Below are positions 25,137-37,240 of a DNA stretch of 64,000 nucleotides, in pieces. Both the position numbers and the translations under genes were made by a program. The notes beneath the pieces were generated by a model, which was not told the origin of the DNA, did no database searches, and saw only the letters and a list, made by a program, of their open reading frames with translations. Location: contig NC_083604.1 in NCBI RefSeq assembly GCF_029168945.1, positions 9,540,812 through 9,604,811 on the forward strand, written 5' to 3'. Position 1 is the stretch's first letter; each line of letters starts with the position of its first letter. The DNA comes from Cannabis sativa (taxonomy: Eukaryota; Streptophyta; Magnoliopsida; Rosales; Cannabaceae).

Positions 25137-28100
25137 TGTTGGAATTTATTTTACCAGGATCTTAGATCTACTCACAAGTATGTTGATTAACACCCTAAAT
25201 ATGAACTTTCTAAAACGATGAAACAAACACATATAAAGTTTAGTAAACCTTACATTGGGTGCAGCGGAATAATATGACTCCTTCCGTTCAGATATCTAGC
25301 CCTTGATTCCTTTATGTAGCAGAGCAGTATCAATATCTGAACCTGGATCTCTTTCTCTGAATCTTTGATGTTGAAACTCCTTCTTGCTGAAAGTCTTTCT
25401 TCACGATCTTCCTCACTATGATTGAGGTATCACTTGCTGTGTGTGGGCACTACTCTTACACTAAGAATTTCGAAATCTCAATGAGGAAGAGAGAGAGAGT
25501 GGGTTCAGTCAAAGATAGGGAGAGAGAAGGCTCAATTTTTTTTTTTCTGAATGAAAAAGTAGAAAATTTAAGTGTAAATTTCCTGAAGCCTTCACTATCT
25601 ATTTATAGCATTCCACTAGGGTTAGGTTTGAATTATTTGGCATTAAAATAATGAAAATATCAGTTTAAATTTCCTACAAAAGTGGCCAGCCCTATACTAG
25701 TGGATTTGGGCCTCACTTTTTGCAATTTTGCAGTTTTATCTTTTCTGCATCTGATTTTCTCAAAAACGCCAATTTTCTAATTCAACCATTTAAATGCCAA
25801 TTCTAACTATTTAATAACTATAAATAATTATTAAATAATATTGTCATTTATCATATTTATTAATTGAACCATACAAAGTATCATAATTAACAAATATGCC
25901 CCTATAAACTCTTTCTTTACAATTTCGCCCTTACTTAGTGAAAAATTCACAAATAGACATAGTCTTATTTGAGAATTATAATTGATTAATCAAAACCAAT
26001 TACATGAGTCTTACAAGCAATATTATCTCAACTAGTGGGGGGACCATGGGTCTATATAACCGAGCTTCCAATAAGTAGATCAAGAATTTAGCACTAAAAT
26101 TCACTAACTTATTAATTCTTCGTTGAATCCACGCATAGAACTTAGAATTGCACTCTCAGTATATAGAATGCTCTATATGTTCCACCATATAGACACATCA
26201 TTAGTTATCCATTGTTATAATCCTAATGTGATCAATGATCCTCTATATGAATGATCTACACTGTAAAGGGATTAAATTACCGTTACACCCTACAATGTAT
26301 TGATTCCTTAAAACACTTGACCCCGTATAAATGATATTTCAGCTTATGTGAAATGAGTACTCCACCATTTATGTTCGTTTGGTCAAGCTCGAAGGAGATC
26401 ATCCTTTGCTTAATATTCGCCAGATAGAAGCTATAGATTCCATGTTTATGCTAGCGCTCCCACTCAATTGCACTACCGTGTTCCCAAAATGTACGTATCA
26501 CCCTGACCTAAAAGTAGGCTTAACTAACAAATCAAAGAACACGAATAGCCTCTTGAGATTGAGTGTAATGACCGCTCTAATAATTTGGATTAGTAAAGGC
26601 AATTAGCACTAATTTTTATTATTTTATTATTATTTATGAATTTAATTATTTTGGACCCCAATATTTTAAGAATAAATATTAGAGTTGTAATTTCTCAATT
26701 TCGGAGATTTTATTAAACTCTAGGGGTATTGTTTGATTAATATGTGAAATATGCAATTTTTGTAATTTTGCTCGGCGACAACGGAAAATGCGATGGATGA
26801 TAGATTGATCACATGGGTAAGTTTAGAACCTTATTTCTTAGTGGGAAATATTTTAGAAGAAATAAAATATCGGGGTTGAGCGGGGATATGGAGTTTGACC
26901 ATTTTACCCCTAGTCTTGAAAATACCCTAGTTTTATGAGTAAGGGCATTTTAGTAATTTGCCAAGGGGGAGTAGGTGGCAGCCTAGGGTTGTGACACCTA
27001 GTAGTTTAATCAACTCAGCAAGGAATTAATCAATTAATTCCTTTTCATTTGAAATAGAAAATAAAAGAAAAAGTCAACCTAGAACTCTCTTTTTCTCTTC
27101 CTCTCTTTCGGCTGAGGCAAATCCAAGGCAAGGGCATCATTTTTTCTTCCATTTCTCTGGAAATTATCAAGGATTCAAGGTTGTAGTAAGTGAGGTAAAC
27201 CCTAGAAACCTTTATCTTTTGAGTTATGAGTTTTTAGTTGAGTTTATTTTGGTTTCAAGCATGATTTTGATTTATGGTGGCTGTTAAGTTTAAAAATGGT
27301 TAGGGTTAGATTTTTATGCTCAATATTGGTTGATTAAGGGTTCTAGTAGTTAACTTTGATGCTTGGTGTTGGTTTTAAGCAAGCTTGAGTTTTGAAACTC
27401 AAGCTTTGAGCTTTAATGGCATAAATTGAATTATTGGTTTGTTCTGTGATTTGTTGGTTGGAAATGGATGTTCATGCATTGTATAGGTATACTGGAGAGT
27501 TTGGTAAAGTTTGGGATTGAATTGAATCAAGGGGGATGATTTTTGGTTCCCAGCAGTAGAACCGGAATTCCGGTTCTGGGTGGCCTGTACCAACCGGTCG
27601 ACCGGTTGGTGACCCAGAACCGGGATGCCGGTTGGGAATCGGTCTGCCTGTTGGGGGATTTTCCAGAACCCTAGTTTTGGCCAATTTTGGGATATTTAGG
27701 GTATTGTCATGAGGTTTATCGATAGGGAAACTTTTAGTTTCAAGTTTTAAGTCCCGGAAAGTGATTTAGCGAGTCACTCATCTATATTACTATTACTGTG
27801 ATTAGGGCATCCATCTAGCACGTGATTTCCGTTCAGGTTGGCCAGCATACTTGAATTCGGAAAACAGGTAAGAACTGTGTATAATGTGTGATATGAATAT
27901 TCGAATGTATGTATGTGTTAATATATATACATGCTTATTTGTTGTGATTCATACACTACCAACACTTGTACAGTTGTGGTACAGAGTGCATTGGTAAGGT
28001 GTATGATGTTTGGAAGTACATCATGGTGTTACCAGCATTTGTACGGAAAGGTACGAGGTGTCTGTGGTACAACACTTAACGGTACTCAAGGTGCGGTCCA

Positions 28101-29124
28101 TACCCTACCTACACTAGTACGATGGTATACTGAGTGCATGTGGTACATGGTACATGGTCGTATCCTAGTTAGAACGTTCATACTCATCTGTTAAGCTCTG
28201 CAAATAGGTGTATGGGCGCCTATTTACAGGTCGGAATTTATGTGATATGTTATATGCATTTCTTACTGAGTCTGTCGACTCACAGTTTCTACTATCATGT
28301 GTAGGTCAAGGAAAGGCGAAGGCTGAACAGGAGTGAACCTGAGCTCGGGTGAGATTGTACATGTCAAAGCAGCGCGACCTGGAGTGTTCGGTCTCGGGAC
28401 ATCTGGGGATTTGTACTTTGGTAGTCGCTGTGCGACCTGTAATAAATGTATATTTTGAAAAGTTAATTTTACAAAGTTTGAGAACGGGATCCCGAAATAT
28501 GTAAATAGTTTATTATATTATAAAGTTTAATAATTAATATAAAAGTTTTAATTTGACACGTTTTTCAAGAAACTTCTTTGATTAGCAAAGATTGCACAAT
28601 AATTGAAAAAAGCACTGTAGCGTGCCTTAGCATTAGGGCGTTACATTGAGCCTAATCATATCAGGATTAAGATCATTTGATCTAGGATCAACTAGGCGAT
28701 ATTGACTTGAATAGATATTACGGTAAGTTTAATAAATCTAAGTCAAAGTTCAATATCGGTCCCTTCCGATGCATACTCCATGCATCCAACCTGAGCTTTA
28801 CTTTAACCAATGCTCTAGAAAGAACATAGCACTTCTCCAAATGCAAGTAAACTCTGTTGTAGATTATCATATCAGTAAAACCCTATGTCTGATAAATCTA
28901 GGAAACTTTATTCACATAGTCATGTTTACTTTCCAATGTGTTGACGGCACAATAAACAGGATCAAGTATGTGAAAAGGGTTTCAGATGAATTTATACATT
29001 ATGTACATATAATCATGAAATAAATCATGTGAACCATGCAACATTAAATGTTATTTCTGATCTATATTAATAAGTAAATCTGATTATATTGAAATGAGTT
29101 TTATTTAGGGCATAAACCCCAACA
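25137..29124 (-). repeat. Solo LTR of family A, interrupted by another LTR
   Basis: Starts tgttggaatt and ends ataaaccccaaca. It is flanked by the 5-bp direct repeat ctaac (25132-25136 and 29125-29129), so it is a complete inserted solo LTR. Without the nested 2.08-kb insertion it is about 1.9 kb, matching the copy at 2605-4535, with which it aligns closely (for example cttcgttgaatccacgcata and gaaatgagtactccaccatt). It carries the minus-strand TATA box ctataaatag near 25600-25610. Confidence 0.88.
26564..28645 (+). repeat. Nested solo LTR (2.08 kb), TGTAATGACC family
   Basis: Starts tgtaatgacc and ends gggcgttaca. It is flanked by ttgag on both sides (26559-26563 and 28646-28650), and the outer LTR resumes exactly where expected from its sister copy. 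It has no internal domain. The termini resemble those of the Tekay LTRs at 49158 and 60192, so a gypsy origin is likely. It contains two 20-bp perfect palindromes (27558-27577 and 27590-27609). Confidence 0.88.
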
Positions 29125-29129
29125 CTAAC

Positions 29130-29690
29130 CTCCTCTGCCTCTCGTCTACAATATTGGTACTTTAGTTGACATGTATTGCAATAAGATAACCTCTCATCCT
29201 GGAAATATTCATGTTGAAGCAAACATTATAACAATATACTTTGTTCTAGTTAAAAAATGTACAAATTAAGTAGCACAAACCTATACATAAAAAAAAAATT
29301 ATATCATCAACTACATCAAAGCCTTCGGCTGAGAGATTAGATTTCACAAAATCATAGTCTTTCCTATCATATTTCAGATTCAAAATTGCAATAAAAGTTT
29401 TACAAGTAGCAAATTTTATCACAGAATTTAAGGTTGCATTTTCTTGATATAGTCAATGACATTTTGACATTATTTGAGGCCTACACCAAAGTTTGCATAT
29501 GGATACCATGGAAGAAAAATCACTGAAATCACCGTATGATTCCCCTGGAAATTGTTAGGCAATGGGTAATTTTCCTCTAGTAATTAATTGAGAAAATAGG
29601 AATCCTCCTTTCACTTAATTAGATAGTAAAAAATTTCATTTTGAACATACTATGCAGATGAGCTAGATTAGAAATAGAAACAAATCAAAA
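29130..29690. other. Unassigned sequence next to copia element
   Basis: No clear gene. On the minus strand the stretch near 29550-29450 has a splice-acceptor-like aacaatttccag and a short open frame, possibly the next exon of the fragment at 29735-29860, but no family is recognised. Confidence 0.3.
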
Positions 29691-29734
29691 GCAATCATAC
29701 AAAACAAAGGCCAAAATCTACCAAAGAGAACTGG

Positions 29735-29860
29735 AAAAGAAGCTTCCCCCATGCAACCATCGAATTTGACTTTTGTAGCTTGCTTGGATGCTTCTTAGAC
29801 CGAGTTATGGCCAGATCAAGTGCCTTCAATTTCTCCACATCCACAGTTTGTTCCCCTAAA
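29735..29860 (-). pseudogene. Possible host exon beside the copia insertion
   Basis: On the minus strand an acceptor-like ttttatttag precedes an open stretch encoding VEKLKALDLAITRSKKHPSK and then KSNSMVAWGKLL, followed by a donor-like gtagat. The SKK...VAWGKLL pattern faintly recalls the region ahead of the FHA domain in plant AAA-type ATPases, but the resemblance is too short to assign. The copia element begins about 75 bp away, inside what would be an intron. I see no second certain exon, so this may be a dead fragment. Confidence 0.3.
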
Positions 29861-29933
29861 TAAAAGAGAAAATAAAAACCCAAAACCAAACTCTTAAAAA
29901 AACAACAAAAATAATAAAAATCCAATAATTTCA

Positions 29934-30188
29934 TGTGAGAGGTGCTTGACCTCTTAGCCATTGAAATAGAGCACAAAAAAGAGAGAAAGAGAAGAAAAGA
30001 GAAAGAAAGAAAGAGGAGAGAAAGAAGCCTCTTTATTATTGATTAAGAATTAGCTACATGTTTGATATATATACATAACAATTAAGAGTAACAAACACCT
30101 AACCGACTTAACCAACTAGAGACAGTTGGCAGCTAACCAAACCTAAGAACAAACTGAATTAACAGACTCCTAACAAACTATCCTAATA
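29934..30188 (-). repeat. 3' LTR of copia element
   Basis: 255 bp from tgtgagaggtgcttgac to gactcctaacaaactatcctaata, closely matching the LTR at 35638-35892, which is also 255 bp. On the minus strand it is preceded by the polypurine tract tttgaggggtcg. Its leader holds a GA-rich stretch (gagagaaagagaagaaaag). Confidence 0.85.
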
Positions 30189-30524
30189 CGACCCCTCAAA
30201 CTTATAATTAGAGGGATCACCAATTGTAAGTTTCTGCCTAAAGGAGGAGAATAGTTGACTGGATATAGGTTTGGTGAGGCCATCAGCAATTCGGTCAATA
30301 GTTGGGACATGTTTGACTTGAACTAAATGCTGAAGAATCTTCTCTCAAACAAAGTAGAGATCCAGTTCAATGTGCTTTGTGCGAGCATGCAGAACTGGAT
30401 TGGCAGTAAGAAGCACTATGCTCAAGTTGTCACACCAAACAGTAGGAGGTTTAGGCAAGTGGATGTGCAACTCAGTAAACAATGAGTGCAGTCAGCTGAG
30501 TTCAGTGACAGTTTGAGCTAAGCT

Positions 30525-31172
30525 TTAAAATTCAGCTTCAGTGCTGCTCCTGGACACTATGTGTTGCTTATTGCATTGCCAAGCTATGAGATTGCAGCCA
30601 AAGAATATCGTAAAACCAGAGTTTGAGCATTTGTCATCAAGGTCTGTGGCCCAGTCTGCATCGCAGAATGCAGTAAGGTCAAGGTGGTCTAATTTTATGA
30701 GATGAATGCCATAGTCAATAGTGCCACTGAGATATCTTAAGATTCTCTTAACAACATGCCAATGAGATTGCAAAGGATTAGCCATTAACTGACAAACTTT
30801 GTTTACACTAAATGAAATCTCAAGCCTGGTGATAACCAAATATTGTAAAACTCTTACAATGGACTTGTACATGTGGGGATTGTCAACAAGGGAACTACCA
30901 TATGCTGATAATTTGAGACCACTGACCATGGGAGTGTTGGAAGGCTTGGCTTCATCCATTTTAGCTTTGTGAAGAAGGTCCCTGATGCATTTGGCTTGAG
31001 ACAAGTGAAGACCACCTGAGGTAGAAGTAACTTTAATTCCAAGGAAGAAGTGAAGATCTCCCAAATCTTTAAGAGCATATTTAGCATTAAGAGCAACTGT
31101 GTAATGAGAAATTAGTTTGGGATCGCTGCTTATGATGATAATGTCATCAAAATACACCAAAATGAGTGTCAC
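30525..31172 (-). pseudogene. Copia reverse transcriptase end and RNase H
   Basis: 215 codons of the RVT_2 domain and RNase H. It includes LVYFDDIIIISS (catalytic box, normally VYVDD), KDLGDLHFFLGIKV, LHLSQAKCIRDLL, HWHVVKRILRYLSGT and DADWATDLDDKCSNSG, ending in SRSSTEAEF before a stop. In intact copia elements the RNase H continues from there, so it is prematurely ended. The upstream fingers of the RT are in the same strand at 31173-31870, also broken by stops. Confidence 0.85.
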
Positions 31173-31877
31173 TGAGAGGGGTATGTGTCTTATGAAGAGA
31201 CTGTGGTTTAATTTTGAGGAAGCAAATCCTAATGACAGAAGGCAGTGATGTAATTTCTCAAACCAGGCTCAAGGAGCTTGTTTGAGACCATATAAAGCCT
31301 TGTGTAGTTTGCAGACAAGGTCTGGAGAGTCAGGGACTTCAAAGCCAGATGGATGCAGCATATACACCTCTTATTGTAAATCACCATTTAAGAAAGCATT
31401 ATTTACATCTAGTTGCTTAATTGTCTATCCTTTGGTGAGAGCAAGAGTAAGAACAACTCTAATGGTGATAGGTTTAACAACAGGACTGAATGTTTCTATG
31501 TAATCAAAACCAAGTTGTTGATGAAATCCTTTGGCAACAAGCCTTGCTTTGAACTTTTAGACACTCCCATTAGGATTTTTGTTTTTCTTATACACCCATT
31601 TGCAACCAATAGCAGTCCTTCTAGGAGGAAGCTTGACAAGGGTGTATGTCTTGTTTCTTTTCAAGGCTAGAATCTCATCTACCATTGCTTTGTTTCAATG
31701 TAATTGTTGTAGGGTTTGCTTAAGGGTAGTAGGAAGCTCAGTGACAATGTAGGCTTTTGGCTTTTTGATTCCACTTTTGGCACGAGTTTGCATTTTGTGT
31801 GTGTTGGCAGTGGCAGAAATGAGAGGTATAGGAGCAGTGGCAGGTTAAGCTGCTGGTGTAGAAAAAGACATGGCAGG

Positions 31878-32443
31878 TAGGGCTGAGCATCGGTCGGTTT
31901 GGTCGGTTTTTTTCTATATAAAAATCTAAAATTTGGTTTTTGGTCTGGATTGGTGCAATCCAAAAACTGACCGACCAATCCAGAACCTATCTTAAAACCG
32001 ACCGTTTTGAACCTCGGTTTGGTCGGTTTAAACCGCCCACACTGAACTTTTTTTTTTAAAAAAAATGATCCAATTTATTCTATAAATACGTTATTCTACA
32101 TTTTACAACTAAAAACATACAAAATTAATTGTTCAAAAACTAATTATCTTATTCTTTTAACTTTAATATTAATAAAAAAATAATATATTATTTTTTTATA
32201 TATTATTAGTAACTATAATACATGCAAAAAAAAAAAAAAAACTTAATAAATTAATATATATGTATAATGGTCGGTTTTAGTTTTTTGGTCAGTTTATTAC
32301 CAAAAAAAAATTGACCGTTCAATGGCAGTTTTAACCATTAGCGGTTTTTTCAGTTTTTAGTTTCGTCAGTTTCGGTTCCAACGGTGTTCGGTAGGTCAGT
32401 TTGAACAGTTTTTTTGGTTTTCTGGATTTTATGCTCACCCCTA
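31878..32443. mobile_element. hAT MITE nested in copia pol
   Basis: 566 bp. The left end tagggctgagcat matches the reverse complement of the right end (taggggtgagcat). Flanking 8-bp duplications are atggcagg at 31870-31877 and 32444-32451. The interior has many copies of ggtcggttt or its complement near both ends, likely subterminal repeats. No ORF belongs to it. Confidence 0.92.
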
Positions 32444-32722
32444 ATGGCAGGGGTCTAAATTGCTGGTGTAGCAGCACAATGTGTAGAAATTTGACCTTGG
32501 TTGTCTGCAGGTTCTTGAGGAGGCTCAAGATCAAGAGATGACCTTGGAAGTGGACTTAGTTGTGGAGCTGTTGGAACCATTGGGGCCAACAATTGTGGTG
32601 AGGGAGCAAATCTGGTACCCTGTGAATCATGTTCTTCATCACTTGCAGGCACAGGTGGATCAGAAACACCAATAACATGTGTGTGAGCATGGGACATATC
32701 AATATCATTAGAAAATAATGAC

Positions 32723-34051
32723 TCAATAGTATAGGAAACATGAACAGTTGGAATTGTGTTGGATGTAGCAGACATCTCTTGAGATGTATAGTCTACTAAA
32801 TTGATCCAAGCACTTGTAGCCCTTATGATTGAGGCTATAACCTATGAACACACAAAGAGAGAATCTAAACTTAAGTTTGTGTTTGTTGTAAGGCCTAATA
32901 TTGGGAAAATACGTACATCCAAACACTTTAAGCTTAGAGTAATCTGGGGTAATATTGAATAACACTTCTATAGGTGACTTAAAGGATAGAACAGGTGTGG
33001 GAAGTCTGTTGTGAAGATATACAACTGTTCTAAATGCCTCATCCCAATATTTTAAAGGTAGATTAGCTTGAGCTAGGAGTGTGAGACCATTTTCCACAAT
33101 GTGTCTTTGTTTTCTTTCAACTATGTCATTTTGTTCTTGGGTAGTTGGACATGGTTTTGTGTGTAATATACCAGCAGCTTGTAAGGTTTCTATGAAAGAC
33201 CTATATTCCCCTCCCCAATCAGATTGAAACATCTTAATTTTAGTGCCTAGCTGCAACTCTACTTCAACTTTGAAAATATGAAAGGTTTTGATGGCATCAA
33301 ATTTGTTTTTAAGCAAATAGAGCCATGTGAACCTAGAGTAGGCATCTACAAAGTGAATGTAGTATTTGTAGTCATTATGAGAAGGTGTAAATGAGGGATC
33401 CCATAGGTCTGAGTGAACAAGTTGTAATGGTCTTGTATAACTAGTTTTAGAGAATTCAAGAAAGGGCAGTTTGTGGATTTTGCCTAAGCAACAAGTTGTG
33501 CAAACAAAATGTGTCATTTTATTAATATTAGAGATGTTACAATGAGAGAGTACAGTTTTAACAACCCTTTTAGAAGGGTGACCAAGGCGATTATGCCACA
33601 ACTCATACTCATTGAAAGATTTATTACAATTGACACAAACAGAAGAACTAGAATGCTGTTGAGAATAAGCAGTGGCTATGTTGACACATGGTTGCTTAGT
33701 GAAACTGGATGTGGTACATGGGGATGGGGAGGTAGACAACTGGATTTGGCTAGAGTCAAAAGTATATAGGCCATTGTGATGTCTCCCAATCAGCAATATG
33801 GAATTTCTCACCTGATCCTTGACATTATAGACACCAGGATAGAAAATAAAGTAAACATTATTATATGCAGCAAACTTAGAGACACTAAGAAGGTTCTTCG
33901 TGATTTCAAGAACATGAAGTAAGTTATTTAGAATTAAAGGTTTTTGACAAGTATTGGGATGCAGATATGTGTTACCAGTTTGGGAGATAGGCAAGGCAGC
34001 TCCATTGCCAACATACAATTGTTCAGGGCTTTCGTGCTCAGCTTGTGTCAT
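32723..34051 (-). pseudogene. Copia integrase region
   Basis: 442 codons with the pre-integrase HHCC zinc motif (HNRLGHPSKRV ... CTTCCLGK) and the integrase core. The core has a first Asp in LVHSDLWDPSF, a second in MFQSDWGGEY (normally SDNGGEF) and the Glu in QNDIVERKQRHIVE, followed by GYSLNHKGYKC-type sequence. The catalytic triad is still readable. It is separated from gag by the MITE at 34271-34643 and from RT by further breaks and the other MITE, so a polyprotein cannot be read through. Confidence 0.88.
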
Positions 34052-34270
34052 TATGTTTTGGCCATTGGGAGTGCAATGATTTGTAGCTCTAGAGTCGAGG
34101 TACCAATTGTCATCTTAATCCTGAGTTGTGTGAGCTATATTGGCCTGTGGTTGAGATGGATCTGCTGCAGAGAAAACACCAGTGAAGCTCTTGTCAAATC
34201 TGTAAAAACAGTCAATGACAACATGACCAAGCCTATGACAGAGTTGACATTGAATTCTGTTTGGTGCAGC

Positions 34271-34643
34271 CATAGGCGGACCTAGGGGTGTTGAGGGAGG
34301 GCTAAAGCCCACTTTGAGATTTGAAAATATATTAATATACAATTTTTATTTTCATATATACATAGTAGTTAAATAGAATAATTGGTTAAAGATGCTTTAA
34401 ATTTACATGGGAGACCATGTTTTGAATCCCATTGCCCTTTTTTCTATGTGTATCTACTTTTTATTTATTAGAAAAAACAAATGAAGTATAAGGTTCAAAT
34501 TAAGTTCAAACTTATGACCACTGCAATAGGAGGATGTTGCTAAACCATCATTCCACTTAAATTTACCTATTTATTTATTATTTTGGATTATATTAAATGT
34601 ATAACTAAGCCAACCCTAAAATTCAATCATAGGTCCACCACTG
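34271..34643. mobile_element. hAT MITE nested in copia gag-pol junction
   Basis: 373 bp. The left end cataggcggaccta pairs with the right end (reverse complement cagtggtggaccta). Flanking 8-bp duplications are ggtgcagc at 34263-34270 and 34644-34651. Its interior contains a tRNA-like ttttgaatccc motif near 34420. Confidence 0.9.
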
Positions 34644-34912
34644 GGTGCAGCAGGGAATCGACCTCCTCGACCTCATGCCATAGTTGTGGCCTGTGTACTT
34701 GTGTGGCTTCCACGAGAGGAGCTTCCTCAAAAATTTCCTCTTGTGTTAGAAAAATTTGGAGAATTGAAGTTGTTAGGCCAATACTGAGCTCTGGAATAGG
34801 CATGGGATCTGTAGTTTCGATTAGTTTGAGCAAAGAATGCTTCCATAGTTGGATCTTGATCTGCAGTAGCCATATTCACACTAGGTTCAACTTCTTGATC
34901 CTCCTTCTCGAT

Positions 34913-35624
34913 TCAAGATTCAGATGCAAGAAGTAAGGCTTCAATTTCCCCAACTGTATAGCCTTCAATCCGAGTATTTGTGGAAATGATAAAAGTATCA
35001 TATTCACTTGGTAAGCCCTTGAAAATAGCAACAATGTGGTCTCGATCAGATAAAACTTCTCCAACTGAGGCTAAAAGATCGACATGTTGCTTGACTTTAA
35101 GAAGATAGTCATTGAGGTTCAGTTTCCCTTTCTTCAGCTTCTGAAGTTTGGTTCTGAACTCGAGGATCTTAGATGAAACTTTTAGAGTATAATGTTGTTC
35201 AAGAACTTTCCAGGTTTGTCTCCCTGAATTAGATCCCACCATTCGAGTTAATAAGCTTTCAAACATTAAAGATAGGAGCCAAGACACGAGAAGTTGATCC
35301 TGAACTTCCCAGTTTAGAAACTCGGGATAAAAATTTAGTGCAGCTTTGTCTGCATCACTGAGAAATTGAGGAGGAGGAGGAAGAAGATCTTGAATGAATC
35401 TCTGTAATCTATTTCCATGAATGGCAGCAAGGATGTGCCGTTTCCACATGAGATAATTGTGATCATTGAGCTTAGTCGAGATCGTGTGATTGAAGTAGAC
35501 AGTTGCATCTTCTTGATCTCTGGTTCGATTTCTTGGAGCTGAAATTCGAGCTCCTTGTTGAGTAGCTTGAGAGCTTAAGTTTCCAAGACCAATGGTGGCC
35601 ATGTTTGCCATTAATGGCGGCCAT
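34913..35624 (-). pseudogene. Copia gag
   Basis: The minus-strand frame carries a UBN2-type gag: FNHTISTKLNDHNYLMWKRH near the start, then NWEVQDQLLVSWLLSL and WKVLEQHY, and the typical LQKLKKGKLNLNDYLLKVK and LLASVGEVLSDRDHIVAIFKGL. The open frame extends back into the LTR, but the functional start is probably a Met after the primer-binding site (around 35615). It ends at a stop just before the zinc-knuckle region, which is scattered to 34115-34342 (CQLCHRLGHVVIDC) by the MITE insertion. Confidence 0.85.
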
Positions 35625-35637
35625 GGCTCTGATACCA
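35625..35637 (-). other. Primer-binding site (initiator Met tRNA)
   Basis: The + strand ggctctgatacca, complement of tggtatcagagcc, directly abuts the 5' LTR. Confidence 0.92.
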
Positions 35638-35892
35638 TGTGAGAGGTGCTTGACCTCTTAGCCATTGAAATAGAGCGCAGAAACGAGAGAAAGAGAAGAA
35701 AAGAGAAAGAAAGAAAGAGAAGAGAAAGAAGCCTCTTTATTATTGATTAAGCATTAGTTACAGGTTTGATATATATACATAACAATCAAGAGTAACAATT
35801 ACCTAACAGACTTAACCAACTAGAGACAGTTGGTAGCTAACCAAACCTAACAACAAACTGAATTTACATATTCCTAACAACTTGTCCTAATA
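35638..35892 (-). repeat. 5' LTR of copia element
   Basis: 255 bp, same length as the LTR at 29934-30188 and differing by scattered substitutions. It starts tgtgagaggtgcttgac on the + strand. Confidence 0.85.
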
Positions 35893-37240
35893 CTTCGTAA
35901 CTGCAAGAACAATTTATGTACGAAAGATGGCACCTAAAAGAAGAAGAAAATAAAGTGGAGAAAACAGTTTAAAAAGAAAGCTAGCTACAATCATTGCAAG
36001 CCGAATCGACGGAGATTTTCCTTCATCCACAATCGTTGGGTTAAATGATGATTGCAGAATGAAAATTGAACTTAATTGTTAGTGGTGGAAGAGAAAGTAG
36101 AATTGTAGAATCAATGGCGTCATTTAACCCTAACGTAAGCCACCACATTGACCCAATCTTGGATCGTTATCCTCTCCTCCTTCCATGTCGTACCGTATCT
36201 CAACACCCATATTTGGTTTGTCGATCTCTTCACCGACGAATCGTTGAGAAGAAAGAAGAATTACAAGAAATGGGGATCACGAATGGTAGAGAATGGTCTT
36301 TAATTTCATTCAGGGATTGAAAATTGTTTAAGAGAAGAAAAAAGAATCTTTTCCTTTTAGGGTTGAATCGCCATATATTATTTCTATCCCAATATTAGTT
36401 TTGTATGATAATAATAATAAGTTAACAGCATTAGTGATAACGTTAACAAAAATAAAAAAGTACAGTTAAACTAAGAATTACAGTTAGATAGCCACTTCAA
36501 ATATATTGAAGTTTGATTTTAAAAATTATTCAATTTATTACGGCATATGACACACATCATATTATTTGAATTAAGACAACACATTTTTCTTTTGTTTTGC
36601 TAAATTTTAAAATAATTTCCTAAAAATTTTCAAACCCAAACAAAGAAAATACTTTTTATTCAATGAAAATTTTTACCGCCATATATTTTTATTCTTCTTC
36701 CCTTAAAGTTGCTTTCATCACTCATTCACATCTCTAATATTTGAAGTTTAGCATTGAGTTGATTAGGATTATAATTAACAAATATGAATTAGCAACTCAA
36801 TTTGAAATATCAGGATGTAGAAGGGTCATTTTCATAAATTTTAAAACTTAGAGGTCCAGTTTGCAAATAAAAGCTTCCAAAATTCTTTCCTTATTTTAAA
36901 ATTTTTCCAAATTCTCAGTGAGCTATTAGGACTTTCTTTTTCGAAATTCAAGAAGTGGACTAAAAGAAAAGGTTCACTTTCTCATTCGCAAATCGATGAT
37001 TGTAACAACAAACCCGATCGAAACCGTTGGTGTATAAAAAACAGTAGCGAGTATTACCACGCGCATAGTGGAGCGCGTATGTTTAGTGGTCTTGACTTGA
37101 GCTCTTCGGTTAGAAATAAAAGTATTCAAAATTTCAGAGAGAAAATTTGATAACAGATTATTTTCTTTTTCTTTTACAATTTTTTCTTAATTATTTTTCA
37201 GACAAATATAATTTTCGATCCCTCCTAGTTTTCCCTCTCT
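35893..37240. other. Region upstream of phosphatase gene
   Basis: Contains the flank of the copia element and an 84-codon open frame at 36066-36320 on the + strand with no recognisable domain. From about 36900 it becomes the presumed promoter of the phosphatase gene, with leader-like pyrimidine-rich sequence around 37160-37300. I cannot fix the transcription start. Confidence 0.4.

Larger units (their letters stand above)
29934..35892 (-). mobile_element. Copia LTR retrotransposon, 6 kb, inactive
   Basis: Two 255-bp LTRs enclose, on the minus strand, an initiator-Met primer-binding site, gag, integrase, reverse transcriptase/RNase H and a polypurine tract. The gag-INT-RT-RH order defines Ty1/copia. 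Two hAT MITEs are inserted inside (31878-32443 and 34271-34643). Further stops, frameshifts and a changed RT motif (YFDD for YVDD) show that it cannot move by itself. No convincing 5-bp target duplication is visible (tttca left, cttcg right), so one flank has probably changed. Confidence 0.85.

Noticed and set aside
36066..36320. 84-codon open frame upstream of the phosphatase gene
   Set aside because: No recognisable domain, splice context or codon pattern; kept only as part of the spacer.
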